From positions 62,001 through 126,000 of the forward strand of contig CAXBNF010000005.1 in the NCBI GenBank assembly GCA_963977065.1: 64,000 nt of DNA, in the 5' to 3' direction. This DNA comes from Planktosalinus sp963977065. Lineage in GTDB: Bacteria > Bacteroidota > Bacteroidia > Flavobacteriales > Flavobacteriaceae. This document shows, one piece after another, positions 1 through 8,177 of this stretch; positions within the stretch are counted from its first letter, which is position 1; each line of letters begins with the position of its first letter. The notes under the pieces are model-generated. The model was not told where the DNA came from. It saw nothing but the letters and a program-made list of their open reading frames with translations, and did not search any database. The position numbers and the translations under genes are program-made.

Positions 1-1064
1 ATGCGGTACTGCAAATCCCAGCGGTGGTAAATGCGGTCATAATAAGGTGTTTGGTCATATACATACACCCCGAGGCTCTGACCAAACTGAAAACGGCCTA
101 ACAAAAACTCGTGCCCCACCAGGAGACCTGCTTTCACCGGACTGGCATTCAGGCTATCCCTGTGGAGCTTTTCCTTGAGTTCTTCATCGTGGTAAACCTC
201 TGCTCCCAAAGTGAGCATGCTGAGGGCTCCTACTTGCCTTCCTGCCTGTAATGCAAGACCCATCACCCCATATCTTTCGCGGTCACCGGCTTCGTCGTAG
301 CCACGTCGCACCGTGCCTAGTATTGATATATGGTAACGTGTTGGGTAGTCCCTCCAGTAGTTAGCTGTTGTTCGGGTGCCGGTGTACCATGGGCGGGAGA
401 CCGGCTGATAAGTTACCGCTATACCGGCAGTTGGCCAGTTGATGCCTTTGTTGGGTTGGTTTGATCCCCCGTTTGAAATGTGCTGGTAGTTTATATTTGG
501 GTTGACCCACCATTTTTCAGATAACCGTACCCAGGTGCCTACACCCACAAGCAAATAAATGCTGAGGTGGGTACTGTAAGACTGGTTGCCGGGGTTGCTG
601 ATACTATCGAAAGGATTGCTCAGGTAAGAGACTCCCATACTACCTTTAAAGGAGAACAATACACCGTCGCTTATTCGGTATGTAGGTTCCAGAAAGTAGG
701 CTGCAGTAGCACTTTTTCCTAATAATGTAACATCATAATCGTAATAAGCCAGTAGCAGACCCTGACGTGGATAACAATGGCAGAGATCAAAAATAGCAGC
801 ATCGTTGCGTTGCCAGCCAAGTATGGCTTCTATACCTGTGGGTCGAGCTCCTTTGGTATTTTGCACCTCTTCAGTATGTGCAAAGATAAAACCATGCTGT
901 ATTCCCATTCCAAATGAAAAAAGTGATTTCTCTTTAGACTTAGTGACTGTTACATTTGTAGTATCTGTCTGAGCCAGAATAGGAAAATTGGCCCAAATTC
1001 CAAATATAATGAGCCAGAGCCACAGGTTGCGACAGGAATTCAGAAACTTCTTTAAAATTTCCAT
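1..1064 (-). CDS. PagL-like lipid A deacylase / acyloxyacyl hydrolase, 3' end cut by the window
   Basis: This gene runs off the left edge, so only about the first 354 residues are seen. The protein starts at an ATG at 1062-1064 and has an N-terminal hydrophobic signal (LWLWLIIFGIWANF) ending near LAQT. The body is rich in alternating aromatic residues like an outer-membrane beta-barrel. It contains HISNGGSNQPNKG around residue 180. That matches the H-x-S-N plus PN-x-G active-site region of the PagL/lipid A 3-O-deacylase family, which removes an acyl chain from lipid A in the outer membrane. The assignment rests on that motif and the barrel-like composition. The substrate is inferred. Its G+C is higher than that of most of the window, as is that of the neighbouring nrdJ. 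Confidence 0.6.
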   Translation of the reverse strand, partial: MEILKKFLNSCRNLWLWLIIFGIWANFPILAQTDTTNVTVTKSKEKSLFSFGMGIQHGFIFAHTEEVQNTKGARPTGIEAILGWQRNDAAIFDLCHCYPRQGLLLAYYDYDVTLLGKSATAAYFLEPTYRISDGVLFSFKGSMGVSYLSNPFDSISNPGNQSYSTHLSIYLLVGVGTWVRLSEKWWVNPNINYQHISNGGSNQPNKGINWPTAGIAVTYQPVSRPWYTGTRTTANYWRDYPTRYHISILGTVRRGYDEAGDRERYGVMGLALQAGRQVGALSMLTLGAEVYHDEELKEKLHRDSLNASPVKAGLLVGHEFLLGRFQFGQSLGVYVYDQTPYYDRIYHRWDLQYR

Positions 1065-1188
1065 TTGTTTAAATTAAGTTTTACCGTCAATGATTGCCAC
1101 GGAAGCATCTTTGACTAAGATAACAAACTAATTTAAACAAACGGATTTGATTTATTGCGCAATCAATCAGCAATATAAAGAGGGTGGT

Positions 1189-1223
1189 GGTGAGAGGTTA
1201 GTTAGTTTTACTCACCTCTCATC
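1189..1223 (-). terminator. possible hairpin downstream of nrdJ
   Basis: GGTGAGAGGT (1189-1198) can pair with ACCTCTCATC (1214-1223), giving a 10-bp stem with one G-U pair. It lies 16 nt past the nrdJ stop on the minus strand. There is no clear U-run after the stem, so this is a weak terminator call. Confidence 0.35.
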
Positions 1224-1238
1224 ACTATTTACTCCCCA

Positions 1239-3089
1239 CTAAACAACCGCACATCCGCCGCCTGCGCAAGCCGCTTCTGCCTTGAGGTCGGTTTCGTCTT
1301 CAAATTCCATAACGTTACGTAGGTCGATACTGTGCAATTTGGATTCCATTTGATCAAAGGATTCTTTCGATATATCTGTAAATGGTGCTTGTTGGTAGTT
1401 TCCATTGTCAAAAGGCAATACACTCAACCCGTTATAAGACGACTTGTTGTGCCACATCCATTCGCCCACTTTACCCCATTCGTTGGGTTTGATGGAAACG
1501 GTGGCTGAGACATTGTTGTCGTTTTCGCCATATCGGTAGCCTTTTTTGATCCATTGTTCGTTGAAATTTGCGATGCGTTTCAGTAAGTCCATCGTGTCTT
1601 CGTGGCGGGTGATGGCACCTTTGGGGGCATTTTGCGGAATGCAGACAATCATTTGTTTGGAGTTGAGTAAATCTTCTTCAATGAGTTCAGGATGATGTTC
1701 TACAAGGTATTTACAAAGTGCTTCATCTTTTCCTATGCGAATGCGGCGGATGTAGTACTCATTGTGCCAGGCGTGAATGCCGGAGGAAGTACCCAACACC
1801 AGGGAGGTGGTTCCTGAAGGTTTGATTGTGGTGGTGCGGGCTGCTATGTTGATTTCAATTTGCGCTGCTACTTCTTTATTGGTTTTTTTAACTACAACTG
1901 CAGCTTCGTCAAGGCTTAGTGTATCAAGTTTTCCGGAAGCTATTCCGGTCATTCCAACACCGATAAGGGCGTCTTTTTCAGTATGTGTTTTCCATTTTTC
2001 TCGTAAATAATGAAAATTGGTAAATCCGGCTTGCAAGGTTCCCAAAAAAGCGGCTGTAGCGACCCGTTCATTGAGGTCCTGCTGACTTTCGATGTTGCTG
2101 ACATTTACTTCGCAGAGGTTACAAAATTGGAAAGGTCTTAGTGCGATTTCACAGCAGGGATTGGTGCCCCAGTCGATGTTGTTGGTGAAATAGAATCCGG
2201 GTTCGCCGCTGCCACTAAGTTCTATTTTTTTCCAAAGGTCATAAAACTCGCGTTCTGTGATGTGGTCACGGTGCAACACCGCTGAATTGTTGGCGCGGCC
2301 GCGTTGTTCATTCAATTCCCACCAAGGGCCGAATTTGCAAGTAAGCATATCTTCATCATCGTGAGAAAACAGGGCAATCATCGCCGAGCGACGAATACCG
2401 CCCGCCAGCACTGCATTGGCAATGTGGCACATCATATCGTGACACTCCAGTGGGGTGAGTTGTTCACCGTCTTGTTTAGGGTCTAAAATAGCTGAAAGGT
2501 GGGCTATACAGATTTTCAGAGGCTCCGGACCGGGGGCTTTTCCGCCGGCAGTGACGAGGCGGCTCCCTTTGGGGCGAATGTCTGAAAAATCAAAATCAGG
2601 TTTGGACTCGTGAATGCCAAAGTAATATTTCAACAATACCTTGACTGCATCTGCCCAACCTTCCAGGCTATCACCAACTAAAAATTTTCTTCTCTTTTGT
2701 CCTTTTTTGACGGGAGGTAAATTGGCGATGTGGTGTTTTTGAACTGAATAACCCACACCGGTACCTCCAAGTAAAAGAAACATTGTTTCTGAGAAAGCAT
2801 ATATGTCATCAACAGGCAAATACGCACAATTGTAAATACGGCTGTGATTGCGCTTGATTGCCGGTCCTGCGAATTGCATCGCACGCATAGAGGGGAGTAC
2901 CTTTTTATCACGCACCTCTTTCATATGTTCTATGATTTGAGTGGTGAGTTTGGGGTATTTTTCCAGCATCATATCTTCATAACGGTCACAGATTTCCTGC
3001 CAAACCTCCCGGCGATGCTGCTTGGGGAGGTAACGGGCATATTTCATATGTACTACAATATCTGAGAGTATTTCCTGATTTATTTCCAT
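1239..3089 (-). CDS. nrdJ: Adenosylcobalamin-dependent (class II) ribonucleotide reductase
   Basis: 616 residues, shorter than the 739-residue Lactobacillus enzyme. It reduces ribonucleotides to deoxyribonucleotides in the cytoplasm with adenosylcobalamin as radical generator, so it needs no oxygen and no NrdB partner. The sequence shows the NCAYLPVDDIYAFSE block (residues 87-101, Cys88), the thiyl-radical motif NPCCE at 310-314, FCNLCEVN at 322-329 (Cys323, partner of Cys88 in the active-site disulfide), and the C-terminal swinging thiols CAGGGC at 608-613. Family members usually have NPCGE; here the Gly is Cys. The start gives a complete family N-terminus. No cobalamin riboswitch is visible upstream. 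G+C is above that of the neighbours to the right. Confidence 0.9.
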   Translation of the reverse strand: MEINQEILSDIVVHMKYARYLPKQHRREVWQEICDRYEDMMLEKYPKLTTQIIEHMKEVRDKKVLPSMRAMQFAGPAIKRNHSRIYNCAYLPVDDIYAFSETMFLLLGGTGVGYSVQKHHIANLPPVKKGQKRRKFLVGDSLEGWADAVKVLLKYYFGIHESKPDFDFSDIRPKGSRLVTAGGKAPGPEPLKICIAHLSAILDPKQDGEQLTPLECHDMMCHIANAVLAGGIRRSAMIALFSHDDEDMLTCKFGPWWELNEQRGRANNSAVLHRDHITEREFYDLWKKIELSGSGEPGFYFTNNIDWGTNPCCEIALRPFQFCNLCEVNVSNIESQQDLNERVATAAFLGTLQAGFTNFHYLREKWKTHTEKDALIGVGMTGIASGKLDTLSLDEAAVVVKKTNKEVAAQIEINIAARTTTIKPSGTTSLVLGTSSGIHAWHNEYYIRRIRIGKDEALCKYLVEHHPELIEEDLLNSKQMIVCIPQNAPKGAITRHEDTMDLLKRIANFNEQWIKKGYRYGENDNNVSATVSIKPNEWGKVGEWMWHNKSSYNGLSVLPFDNGNYQQAPFTDISKESFDQMESKLHSIDLRNVMEFEDETDLKAEAACAGGGCAVV

Positions 3090-3218
3090 AATTTTAAGTG
3101 ATTATTTTTTTATAACTATGTTTAAAATTAAGGAATAAACAAATAAAAGATAAAATTATCTTAAATAGCTATTAACAAAGTTTTCAACAAAAATGCAAAA
3201 CTTACTTTAACCACAAAA

Positions 3219-3236
3219 GCAAGGTATGTACCTTGC
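3219..3236 (-). terminator. hairpin downstream of ric
   Basis: GCAAGGT (3219-3225) and ACCTTGC (3230-3236) form a 7-bp stem with a 4-nt loop, followed on the minus strand by TTTTG. It lies about 80 nt past the ric stop and before the nrdJ start, so it probably separates the two transcripts. Confidence 0.5.
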
Positions 3237-3314
3237 CTTTGCTTGGTATCTCATTGGAAAAAAAACCATCATTTTTTTACAAAGAGAATTACCTGTTTTA
3301 AATTTCTATTTTGG

Positions 3315-4037
3315 TTATTGAATAACCACTTTTTCTATTGCTTTGGTTTTGGGAAACAGAATGTTGTTTTCCAAATGGACGTGCAGGTGGAGATCATTTT
3401 CAAATTCTTCCAACTTAGCATAAAAGGCTTTATAGGTATTGCAGGCGTGACCAGGAGGGCTGTAATTGTTTGAAAGTTCTGCAATCTCACGGAAGAGTTC
3501 GCCGGCAGCATCGTGTTCTTCTTCCATCATTGCAATGGGGTTGTCAACCGTTCCAAAGGCAGGGCGTGATAGCTTGATGTCTTCTTTTTGTGCGGCAACC
3601 ATTTTTTTAATGAATGGAAACAGGATTAGTTCTTCTTTTTTCATGTGACTGGCAAGTTCACCTACAACTCGTTTTACCAAATCATTGATTTCAATGAGCT
3701 CGGTGTTGTGATGGCCATGTACTTTCATCACCCTATCTGCATATTGCAACAGTAATGAGGAGTTTTCTTCAACATAGGTGTGGTGTATATTGATGATATG
3801 GTCTGTAAGAAAACCGGGTGCCCAGGATTTGTAATTGTAAGTGCGGTCATTCTCAGATAACGCCTTACTTAACTCTTCTTCCAGGGCTTTAAAATCAATC
3901 CCATTTTTCTCACAGGCGCTTTCAATGCTGATGCCACCCCCACAGCAAAAGTCAATGCCGTGTTTTTTAAAAATGTGGGCGGTTTTTATGTTTTCAGTAA
4001 CCAAATCGGCTACGGTTTTTTGCTTCAGTGTTTTCAT
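3315..4037 (-). CDS. ric: Iron-sulfur cluster repair di-iron protein (Ric/ScdA/YtfE)
   Basis: 240 residues, the usual family length. The N-terminal ScdA_N/DUF542 segment carries KKHGIDFCCGGG with Cys31-Cys32. The remainder is a hemerythrin-type four-helix domain with the His/Glu ligands of a di-iron site visible in HHTYVEE, VHGHH, SHMKKEE, EEEHDAAGE and HLHVHLEN. The family repairs Fe-S clusters damaged by nitric oxide or oxidants in the cytoplasm. It is next to the nos operon on the same strand, but has its own promoter region that closely matches the one in front of the nos operon (see 4105-4151), so co-induction by nitrogen oxides or low oxygen is likely. Confidence 0.9.
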   Translation of the reverse strand: MKTLKQKTVADLVTENIKTAHIFKKHGIDFCCGGGISIESACEKNGIDFKALEEELSKALSENDRTYNYKSWAPGFLTDHIINIHHTYVEENSSLLLQYADRVMKVHGHHNTELIEINDLVKRVVGELASHMKKEELILFPFIKKMVAAQKEDIKLSRPAFGTVDNPIAMMEEEHDAAGELFREIAELSNNYSPPGHACNTYKAFYAKLEEFENDLHLHVHLENNILFPKTKAIEKVVIQ

Positions 4038-4039
4038 TG

Positions 4040-4104
4040 TTTTAGATATTAGAATTAAGATTTTAGACTTTATACAAAAGACGTTAGACTGTCTTTATTT
4101 TAGA
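4040..4104. repeat. degenerate TCTAAAATCT-type repeat
   Basis: On the minus strand this leader contains repeated TCTAA units: GTCTAACGTCT, AGTCTAAAATCTTAA, TTCTAATATCTAAAA. A similar run occurs at 23452-23502 in front of the DUF3526 permease gene. The function is unknown. It lies in the predicted 5' UTR of ric. Confidence 0.5.
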
Positions 4105-4151
4105 GTGTAAAGGTCATCAATGAAGTTACCTTATTTTATGATTTAAAACAT
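4105..4151 (-). promoter_or_regulatory. ric promoter with Crp/Fnr-like operator
   Basis: The imperfect palindrome ATGATTTAAAACAT (4138-4151) resembles an FNR-type site, TGAT-N4-nnCA. The conserved GTGTAAA (TTTACAC on the coding strand) sits at 4105-4111, exactly 33 nt away. Upstream of the cytochrome c gene of the nos operon, the same 12 bases TTTTATGATTTA and the same GTGTAAA occur with the same 33-nt offset (11285-11331). If TTTACAC is in the -7 region, the operator is centred near -41, as for class II activation. Confidence 0.65.
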
Positions 4152-4278
4152 AAGAGGAATTGAAGTACCAAATTAAAAGTATGAGTTTAGAAGTATAGTA
4201 TGTTACTGACTTTTATATAAGTAGTAATCATTTCAATAAATCCTTACAATCAGAAAAAAATCGTGTAATCCGTGACTG

Positions 4279-5061
4279 TTAGAAGTCTTTCTTTTTCGCT
4301 TTCGCGGAAATGCGCCATACAGGTATGATTACCCAAAGGAATAGCATGCCCAAGGAGAGAATAGCACCCATAGAGGTGCCAAAAAAGTTCTTAAACACAG
4401 CTCCGGTATATCCCAGAAGTGCAGAGATGTCTAGTTTCAGCAAAATAAGGATACGCGAAAGATCAATGGGATTTCCCATCGTGGCAATCAAGGCAAACTT
4501 ATCGATGGGGTATTCCTGAAAATGTACCAATGCCATCAAAAAGATACCATCATAAATCACAGCAAGGAATAACCAAAGCAAAATAGCAAAGCCAAATCCT
4601 TTGATCTTATTTTCGTTTGAAAGGGCTATGTTAAAAGCAAGAGCAGTAAAAATAAATGTTAGGAAAACACCGGTAATCAAAAGCATTGTAAAATCAAAAA
4701 TAGCGGCAGACTGAAAGAGTCCATAAGCCACAAAAGGGATTCCCAGTCCTAATATCAAACTGGCAGCCAGTGAAATGGCCACTCCAAAATATTGCCCCAG
4801 AAAGATAGATCTGCGTTTTATGGGTTGGGCGAGGAGGAGTTCTGTGAATTCTTTAGAGTCGTAATAATACATCACCCCAAAGATGGTTCCGATGAGTGGT
4901 ACTAAAACGATAATCACATTCATCATCGTGATGACTGCTCCTGAAAGGTCGTTATTTAAAAATAATAAGGTAAAACCCAGTAACAAATAGAATAAAAAAT
5001 AAACATAGCTCCAGCGGCTGCGGGAAAGATCTTTAAAACTGTATTTTAAAATTTTAAACAT
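4279..5061 (-). CDS. nosY: NosY, ABC transporter permease of the nos maturation system
   Basis: 260 residues with about six membrane segments: WSYVYFLFYLLLGFTLLFL, MMNVIIVLVPLIGTIFGVMYY, LAASLILGLGIPF, FLTFIFTALAFNIAL, FAILLWLFLAVIYDGIFLM and a C-terminal LGMLFLWVIIPVW. With NosF it forms the NosFY ABC complex that works with NosD to supply sulfur and copper for the CuZ centre of N2O reductase. Its start overlaps the end of nosF by 8 nt, so they are translationally coupled. The gene ends the operon. No obvious terminator follows directly. Confidence 0.85.
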   Translation of the reverse strand: MFKILKYSFKDLSRSRWSYVYFLFYLLLGFTLLFLNNDLSGAVITMMNVIIVLVPLIGTIFGVMYYYDSKEFTELLLAQPIKRRSIFLGQYFGVAISLAASLILGLGIPFVAYGLFQSAAIFDFTMLLITGVFLTFIFTALAFNIALSNENKIKGFGFAILLWLFLAVIYDGIFLMALVHFQEYPIDKFALIATMGNPIDLSRILILLKLDISALLGYTGAVFKNFFGTSMGAILSLGMLFLWVIIPVWRISAKAKKKDF

Positions 5062-5761
5062 GATTTTCGGTTAAAATGGTTGCAATAGCGTGTTCAAAAT
5101 CGGTTTGTCCGGTTTGCTTTTTGAGTTCAGTAACAGAACCGTTAAAATAAATTTTTCCTTCAAGGATAAAGATGACATCTTCCGCAATTTCTTCCACAAA
5201 ACTCATGATGTGAGAAGTAATCAATATCGTTTTTCCTTTGGATTTTTCCTTCAGTATCCATTCTTTTAAGCGAATAAGGGAAATGGGATCTAACCCTGAG
5301 GTAGGCTCATCGAGAATCACAAGAGGGCTGTCAAACATAAAAGTTAGCACGAGGTTGACTTTTTGTTTGGTTCCCCCGGAAAGGTTGATCAGCTTTTTGT
5401 CCAGGAAATCCTCCAGTTTGAAATAAGCGATAAGTTTGTCATCATTAGCGGATTTGTTTCGCAAATCTTTTATCATTTTGATGAGTTCCTTGACCGTAAG
5501 GTTTCCGGGAAAATTGGCTATTTGTGGCAGATAATCGATTTCTTTTCGGTATTGCCAATTGCTTTTTATTGAAGTTTTGTTTATAGTAATGCTTCCCTGT
5601 TGTGGAATCACCATCCCTAAAATACTTTTTATAAGGGTTGTTTTTCCACTTCCGTTGGGTCCCAGAACAGCAATAATTCCACTAGTGTTAATGGTAAGGT
5701 TTACACCTTTCAGGACTTCGTTCTTTCCGTATTTCTTATGTAAATTTTCAATGGTTACCAT
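5054..5761 (-). CDS. nosF: NosF, ABC transporter ATP-binding protein
   Basis: 235 residues. The ATPase domain is complete: Walker A GPNGSGKTTL (residues 34-43), signature LSGGTKQKVNL, Walker B PLVILDEPTSGLD and switch His in LITSHIMSF. It drives the NosY permease in NosZ metal-centre assembly. It overlaps nosD upstream (7 nt) and nosY downstream (8 nt), a tight nosDFY block as in other nos clusters. On sequence alone it could be any small ABC ATPase. The context decides. Confidence 0.88.
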   Translation of the reverse strand: MVTIENLHKKYGKNEVLKGVNLTINTSGIIAVLGPNGSGKTTLIKSILGMVIPQQGSITINKTSIKSNWQYRKEIDYLPQIANFPGNLTVKELIKMIKDLRNKSANDDKLIAYFKLEDFLDKKLINLSGGTKQKVNLVLTFMFDSPLVILDEPTSGLDPISLIRLKEWILKEKSKGKTILITSHIMSFVEEIAEDVIFILEGKIYFNGSVTELKKQTGQTDFEHAIATILTENHV

Positions 5762-6990
5762 ATTATTTTTTTCATTCTTGGGTTTTGATCAATCAATTCT
5801 TTGGGTGTAAAAATGGGGGATACTTTTTCAGAAAAATCAACAATATCAATAAACAAACTTCTCAATAGTACTATGGCCTCAGGAGTTTGGTTGACAATAT
5901 GTGAAAACAGTTTTACCGGCCTGTAGGGCACATCACCTATCCCATCTTTATCAAGGTCATAACCGCTATAATCACTCCAGTAATTATTGTCAAAAACATT
6001 GTCATTCATCCTTCCTGAATATCCTATATCAAAGGCGTTGTGTAGAAAATTATTTTCTTTAAAGCTATTTGCATAGCAGGCACCATGCACCTTGACGGCA
6101 TAACCGTTATTTGTAAAAGTATTTTGAATGTATGTCATTCGTGTGGCACCGTCAGCAGTGATGCCAATGGTATTTTGGTCAAAAATATTATTACTTAATT
6201 TAGAATCATAAATTTCTTTTAACAACAAACCATATGAGGCATCTCCCCAGCTTTTTCTAAAGGTGTTGTTTGTCATCGTAATGAATTTTGAAAACATCAC
6301 AGCAACACCGGCGCCGTTTTCTTGAAAAACATTGTTGTGGTATTCATTGTAGTTGGAAAACATAAAGTGCAATCCATAGCGCACGTTGTTTGTTGCCCTG
6401 TTGTTTTCAACCATGCAGTTGTCTCCAAACTCAATGTAAATACCATCACGCATTTGTCTGATGGTATTGTTTTGAATACTCATTTCATTGGAATACCATA
6501 AATGAATACCGTTGCCTGAACTGGCTTCACTAACAGCTTCACTTGAAATTGTATTTCCTTCAATAAGTCCTAAAGACGATTTCTCAAGTAAGATTCCGAA
6601 GAATACATTTTCCAAAGTGTTGTTCTTGATTGTAAAATTGGTGCTTTCAGATATGAGGATTGCAGCAAAATCTTTGGTATAACTTCTCCCCACGTTGATG
6701 ATAGTGAGGCCTTCGATGGTAAAATTGTTTGCTCTCACGCTCATCACGGTGCCTTTATTTTCACCGTCAATCACTGGGTTTCCTTCTCCTTTGATGTGAA
6801 TGGATTTGTCTATAATGTGAATGTCCTGTTCTTTATACGTGCCTTCTTTAATGAGTATGGTATCACCATCTTCAGCAAGTTCTATAGCTTCTTTCAGTGT
6901 TTTTACCTCACAATTGCTACAAACCTCTATGGTTTTTGTGTGAGATAGAAAGGGAAGTATTAAAAAGAAAATTCCTATAAAAAACTTCAT
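5755..6990 (-). CDS. nosD: NosD, periplasmic beta-helix protein for CuZ maturation
   Basis: 411 residues with an N-terminal signal peptide (MKFFIGIFFLILPFLSHT). From about residue 30 to 340 it is a right-handed parallel beta-helix (PbH1/NosD repeats) with many N-x-F/I turns such as NNTLENVFFGILLE, NNTIRQMRDGIYIEFGDN and NNRATNNVRYGLHFMFSNYN. The last motif (YGLHFMFSN) and the DNVFDNNYWSDYSGYDLDKDGIGD segment are characteristic of NosD. It acts in the periplasm with NosFY. It follows nosL by 13 nt and overlaps nosF. Confidence 0.92.
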   Translation of the reverse strand: MKFFIGIFFLILPFLSHTKTIEVCSNCEVKTLKEAIELAEDGDTILIKEGTYKEQDIHIIDKSIHIKGEGNPVIDGENKGTVMSVRANNFTIEGLTIINVGRSYTKDFAAILISESTNFTIKNNTLENVFFGILLEKSSLGLIEGNTISSEAVSEASSGNGIHLWYSNEMSIQNNTIRQMRDGIYIEFGDNCMVENNRATNNVRYGLHFMFSNYNEYHNNVFQENGAGVAVMFSKFITMTNNTFRKSWGDASYGLLLKEIYDSKLSNNIFDQNTIGITADGATRMTYIQNTFTNNGYAVKVHGACYANSFKENNFLHNAFDIGYSGRMNDNVFDNNYWSDYSGYDLDKDGIGDVPYRPVKLFSHIVNQTPEAIVLLRSLFIDIVDFSEKVSPIFTPKELIDQNPRMKKIIW

Positions 6991-7003
6991 TAAAAAGGGT
7001 TTT

Positions 7004-7450
7004 TTAGTGATTTTGGTTAGGGTTGTTATTTCTGACTTTTAAAGTGCTCCAATCAAAGAGTTCACCGCCGTTTTCTGTTTTAAGCTGTTCTGCGTCGGCT
7101 TTACTTGCTGTAGCCGATAGATTTGCTCCCATAGGGCTGGGTATATTCTCAGAAACAATATAGGTTGCTTTTTCAGCAGGAATCATTTCACCTGCGTTCA
7201 AATAATTTGCAACGAGCATTATTGACATTTCTGCATTATTTTCCTTATTGATATCGTTGACCATACATTCAATGGCGTCATATTTAAATTGTTTTCCTTT
7301 TTTGGAAACCGCTTGTGCTGAATGTGTTTTAGAAACTATGGTCATTTTGCAAAAGTGACAAGCATCTGAGTCATAATTGATGGGTTCAGGTTGTGTGCTG
7401 CAAGATGTCAGCAAAACAATTAGTATGAGTGATCCTAGGTGAGTTTTCAT
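7004..7450 (-). CDS. nosL: NosL, copper chaperone lipoprotein
   Basis: 148 residues. Signal peptide with lipobox LLTSC (Cys17) indicates a periplasmic lipoprotein. The NosL copper-handling region DACHFCKMTI has Cys31, Cys34 and Met36. A later SPMGANL is also family-typical. NosL delivers Cu(I) to apo-NosZ. It lies 2 nt after the membrane-protein gene and 13 nt before nosD, in the maturation half of the operon. Confidence 0.9.
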   Translation of the reverse strand: MKTHLGSLILIVLLTSCSTQPEPINYDSDACHFCKMTIVSKTHSAQAVSKKGKQFKYDAIECMVNDINKENNAEMSIMLVANYLNAGEMIPAEKATYIVSENIPSPMGANLSATASKADAEQLKTENGGELFDWSTLKVRNNNPNQNH

Positions 7451-7452
7451 TT

Positions 7453-8079
7453 TTATATGTTTTTAGGTTTTATATATCTATGTTCTTTTCTTGCGACAAA
7501 AAATGCAAGAAGTGTGAAGGTCATTCCGGTAAACATCATATATCCACCAATACCGGGATAAGAGCTTGCTGTAAAGTTAAGAATCTTATCAGTACCAAAG
7601 AGCGGTGGCTTGTAACTAAGCGGATTGCCTTCTTTGTCTGTTAATTTTAGAATGGCATTTGGGTCAAGGTCTGTTCCGTAATCTGTTAGCCAGACATTAA
7701 AATCATACATGCCCAAGATTCCAAGAATCAACATTAAAACAAACCATCCAAGAAACCAGTTAGGACTTATTTTCTTAAAAAAAGCAAAAATTCCCAGCAG
7801 TATTCCCAAAAAAGCCATCCCACCAATGACCAGTGGAAATATGTTGAACTCCCACATTTCTTCAGCTTTTGGTATTTTTTTCATTCCTATATAATGATTT
7901 ACTCCATCAATATTCTGAATATCAAATTCCTCTTCACCTTCGATTCCTGAAATATAAATATCCATTCCCAGAGGCTCAGGGTACTGTGGAGCACCAAGGG
8001 TGATGTTCCACAAAGGGAATTTAAATAATCCCAAGAGTAATAGTGCTCCAATAATCATTAATACACTTGACTTTTTCAT
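7453..8079 (-). CDS. nos-cluster integral membrane protein of unknown role
   Basis: 208 residues from the ATG at 8079. A start 36 nt further up is possible but would lie in the terminator hairpin at 8101-8135, and MKKSSVLMIIGALLLLGL is a proper membrane start. There are about four membrane segments (start, FPLVIGGMAFLGILLGIFAFF, WFLGWFVLMLILGILGMY, MMFTGMTFTLLAFFVA). Two conserved-looking extracytoplasmic stretches occur: GAPQYPEPLGMDIYISG and NIDGVNHYIGMKKI. Proteins of this kind sit between nosZ and nosL in Bacteroidota nos operons. They may play the electron-delivery or anchor role of the clade II membrane protein NosB, but I cannot show homology to NosB. Confidence 0.75.
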   Translation of the reverse strand: MKKSSVLMIIGALLLLGLFKFPLWNITLGAPQYPEPLGMDIYISGIEGEEEFDIQNIDGVNHYIGMKKIPKAEEMWEFNIFPLVIGGMAFLGILLGIFAFFKKISPNWFLGWFVLMLILGILGMYDFNVWLTDYGTDLDPNAILKLTDKEGNPLSYKPPLFGTDKILNFTASSYPGIGGYMMFTGMTFTLLAFFVARKEHRYIKPKNI

Positions 8080-8100
8080 TTTGTTTAGTTTTAAGATAAA

Positions 8101-8143
8101 AAAGCGGGCAGACATAAAGTTGTACTGCCCGCTTTACATCAAA
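8101..8143 (-). terminator. strong hairpin between nosZ and the maturation genes
   Basis: AAAGCGGGCAG (8101-8111) and CTGCCCGCTTT (8125-8135) form a perfect 11-bp stem with a 13-nt loop, and a T-run follows on the minus strand. It lies about 43 nt past the nosZ stop and 22 nt before the next start. It looks like an intrinsic terminator or mRNA-stabilising hairpin that would let nosZ be expressed above its maturation genes. Confidence 0.8.
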
Positions 8144-8177
8144 TCAAAAAATTAATAACCAATTAAACTTTTATGAT

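Noticed and set aside
3090..3314. Cobalamin riboswitch upstream of the B12-dependent reductase
   Set aside because: The region is only about 225 bp and holds the ric terminator. No B12-box-like sequence or suitable fold was recognised.
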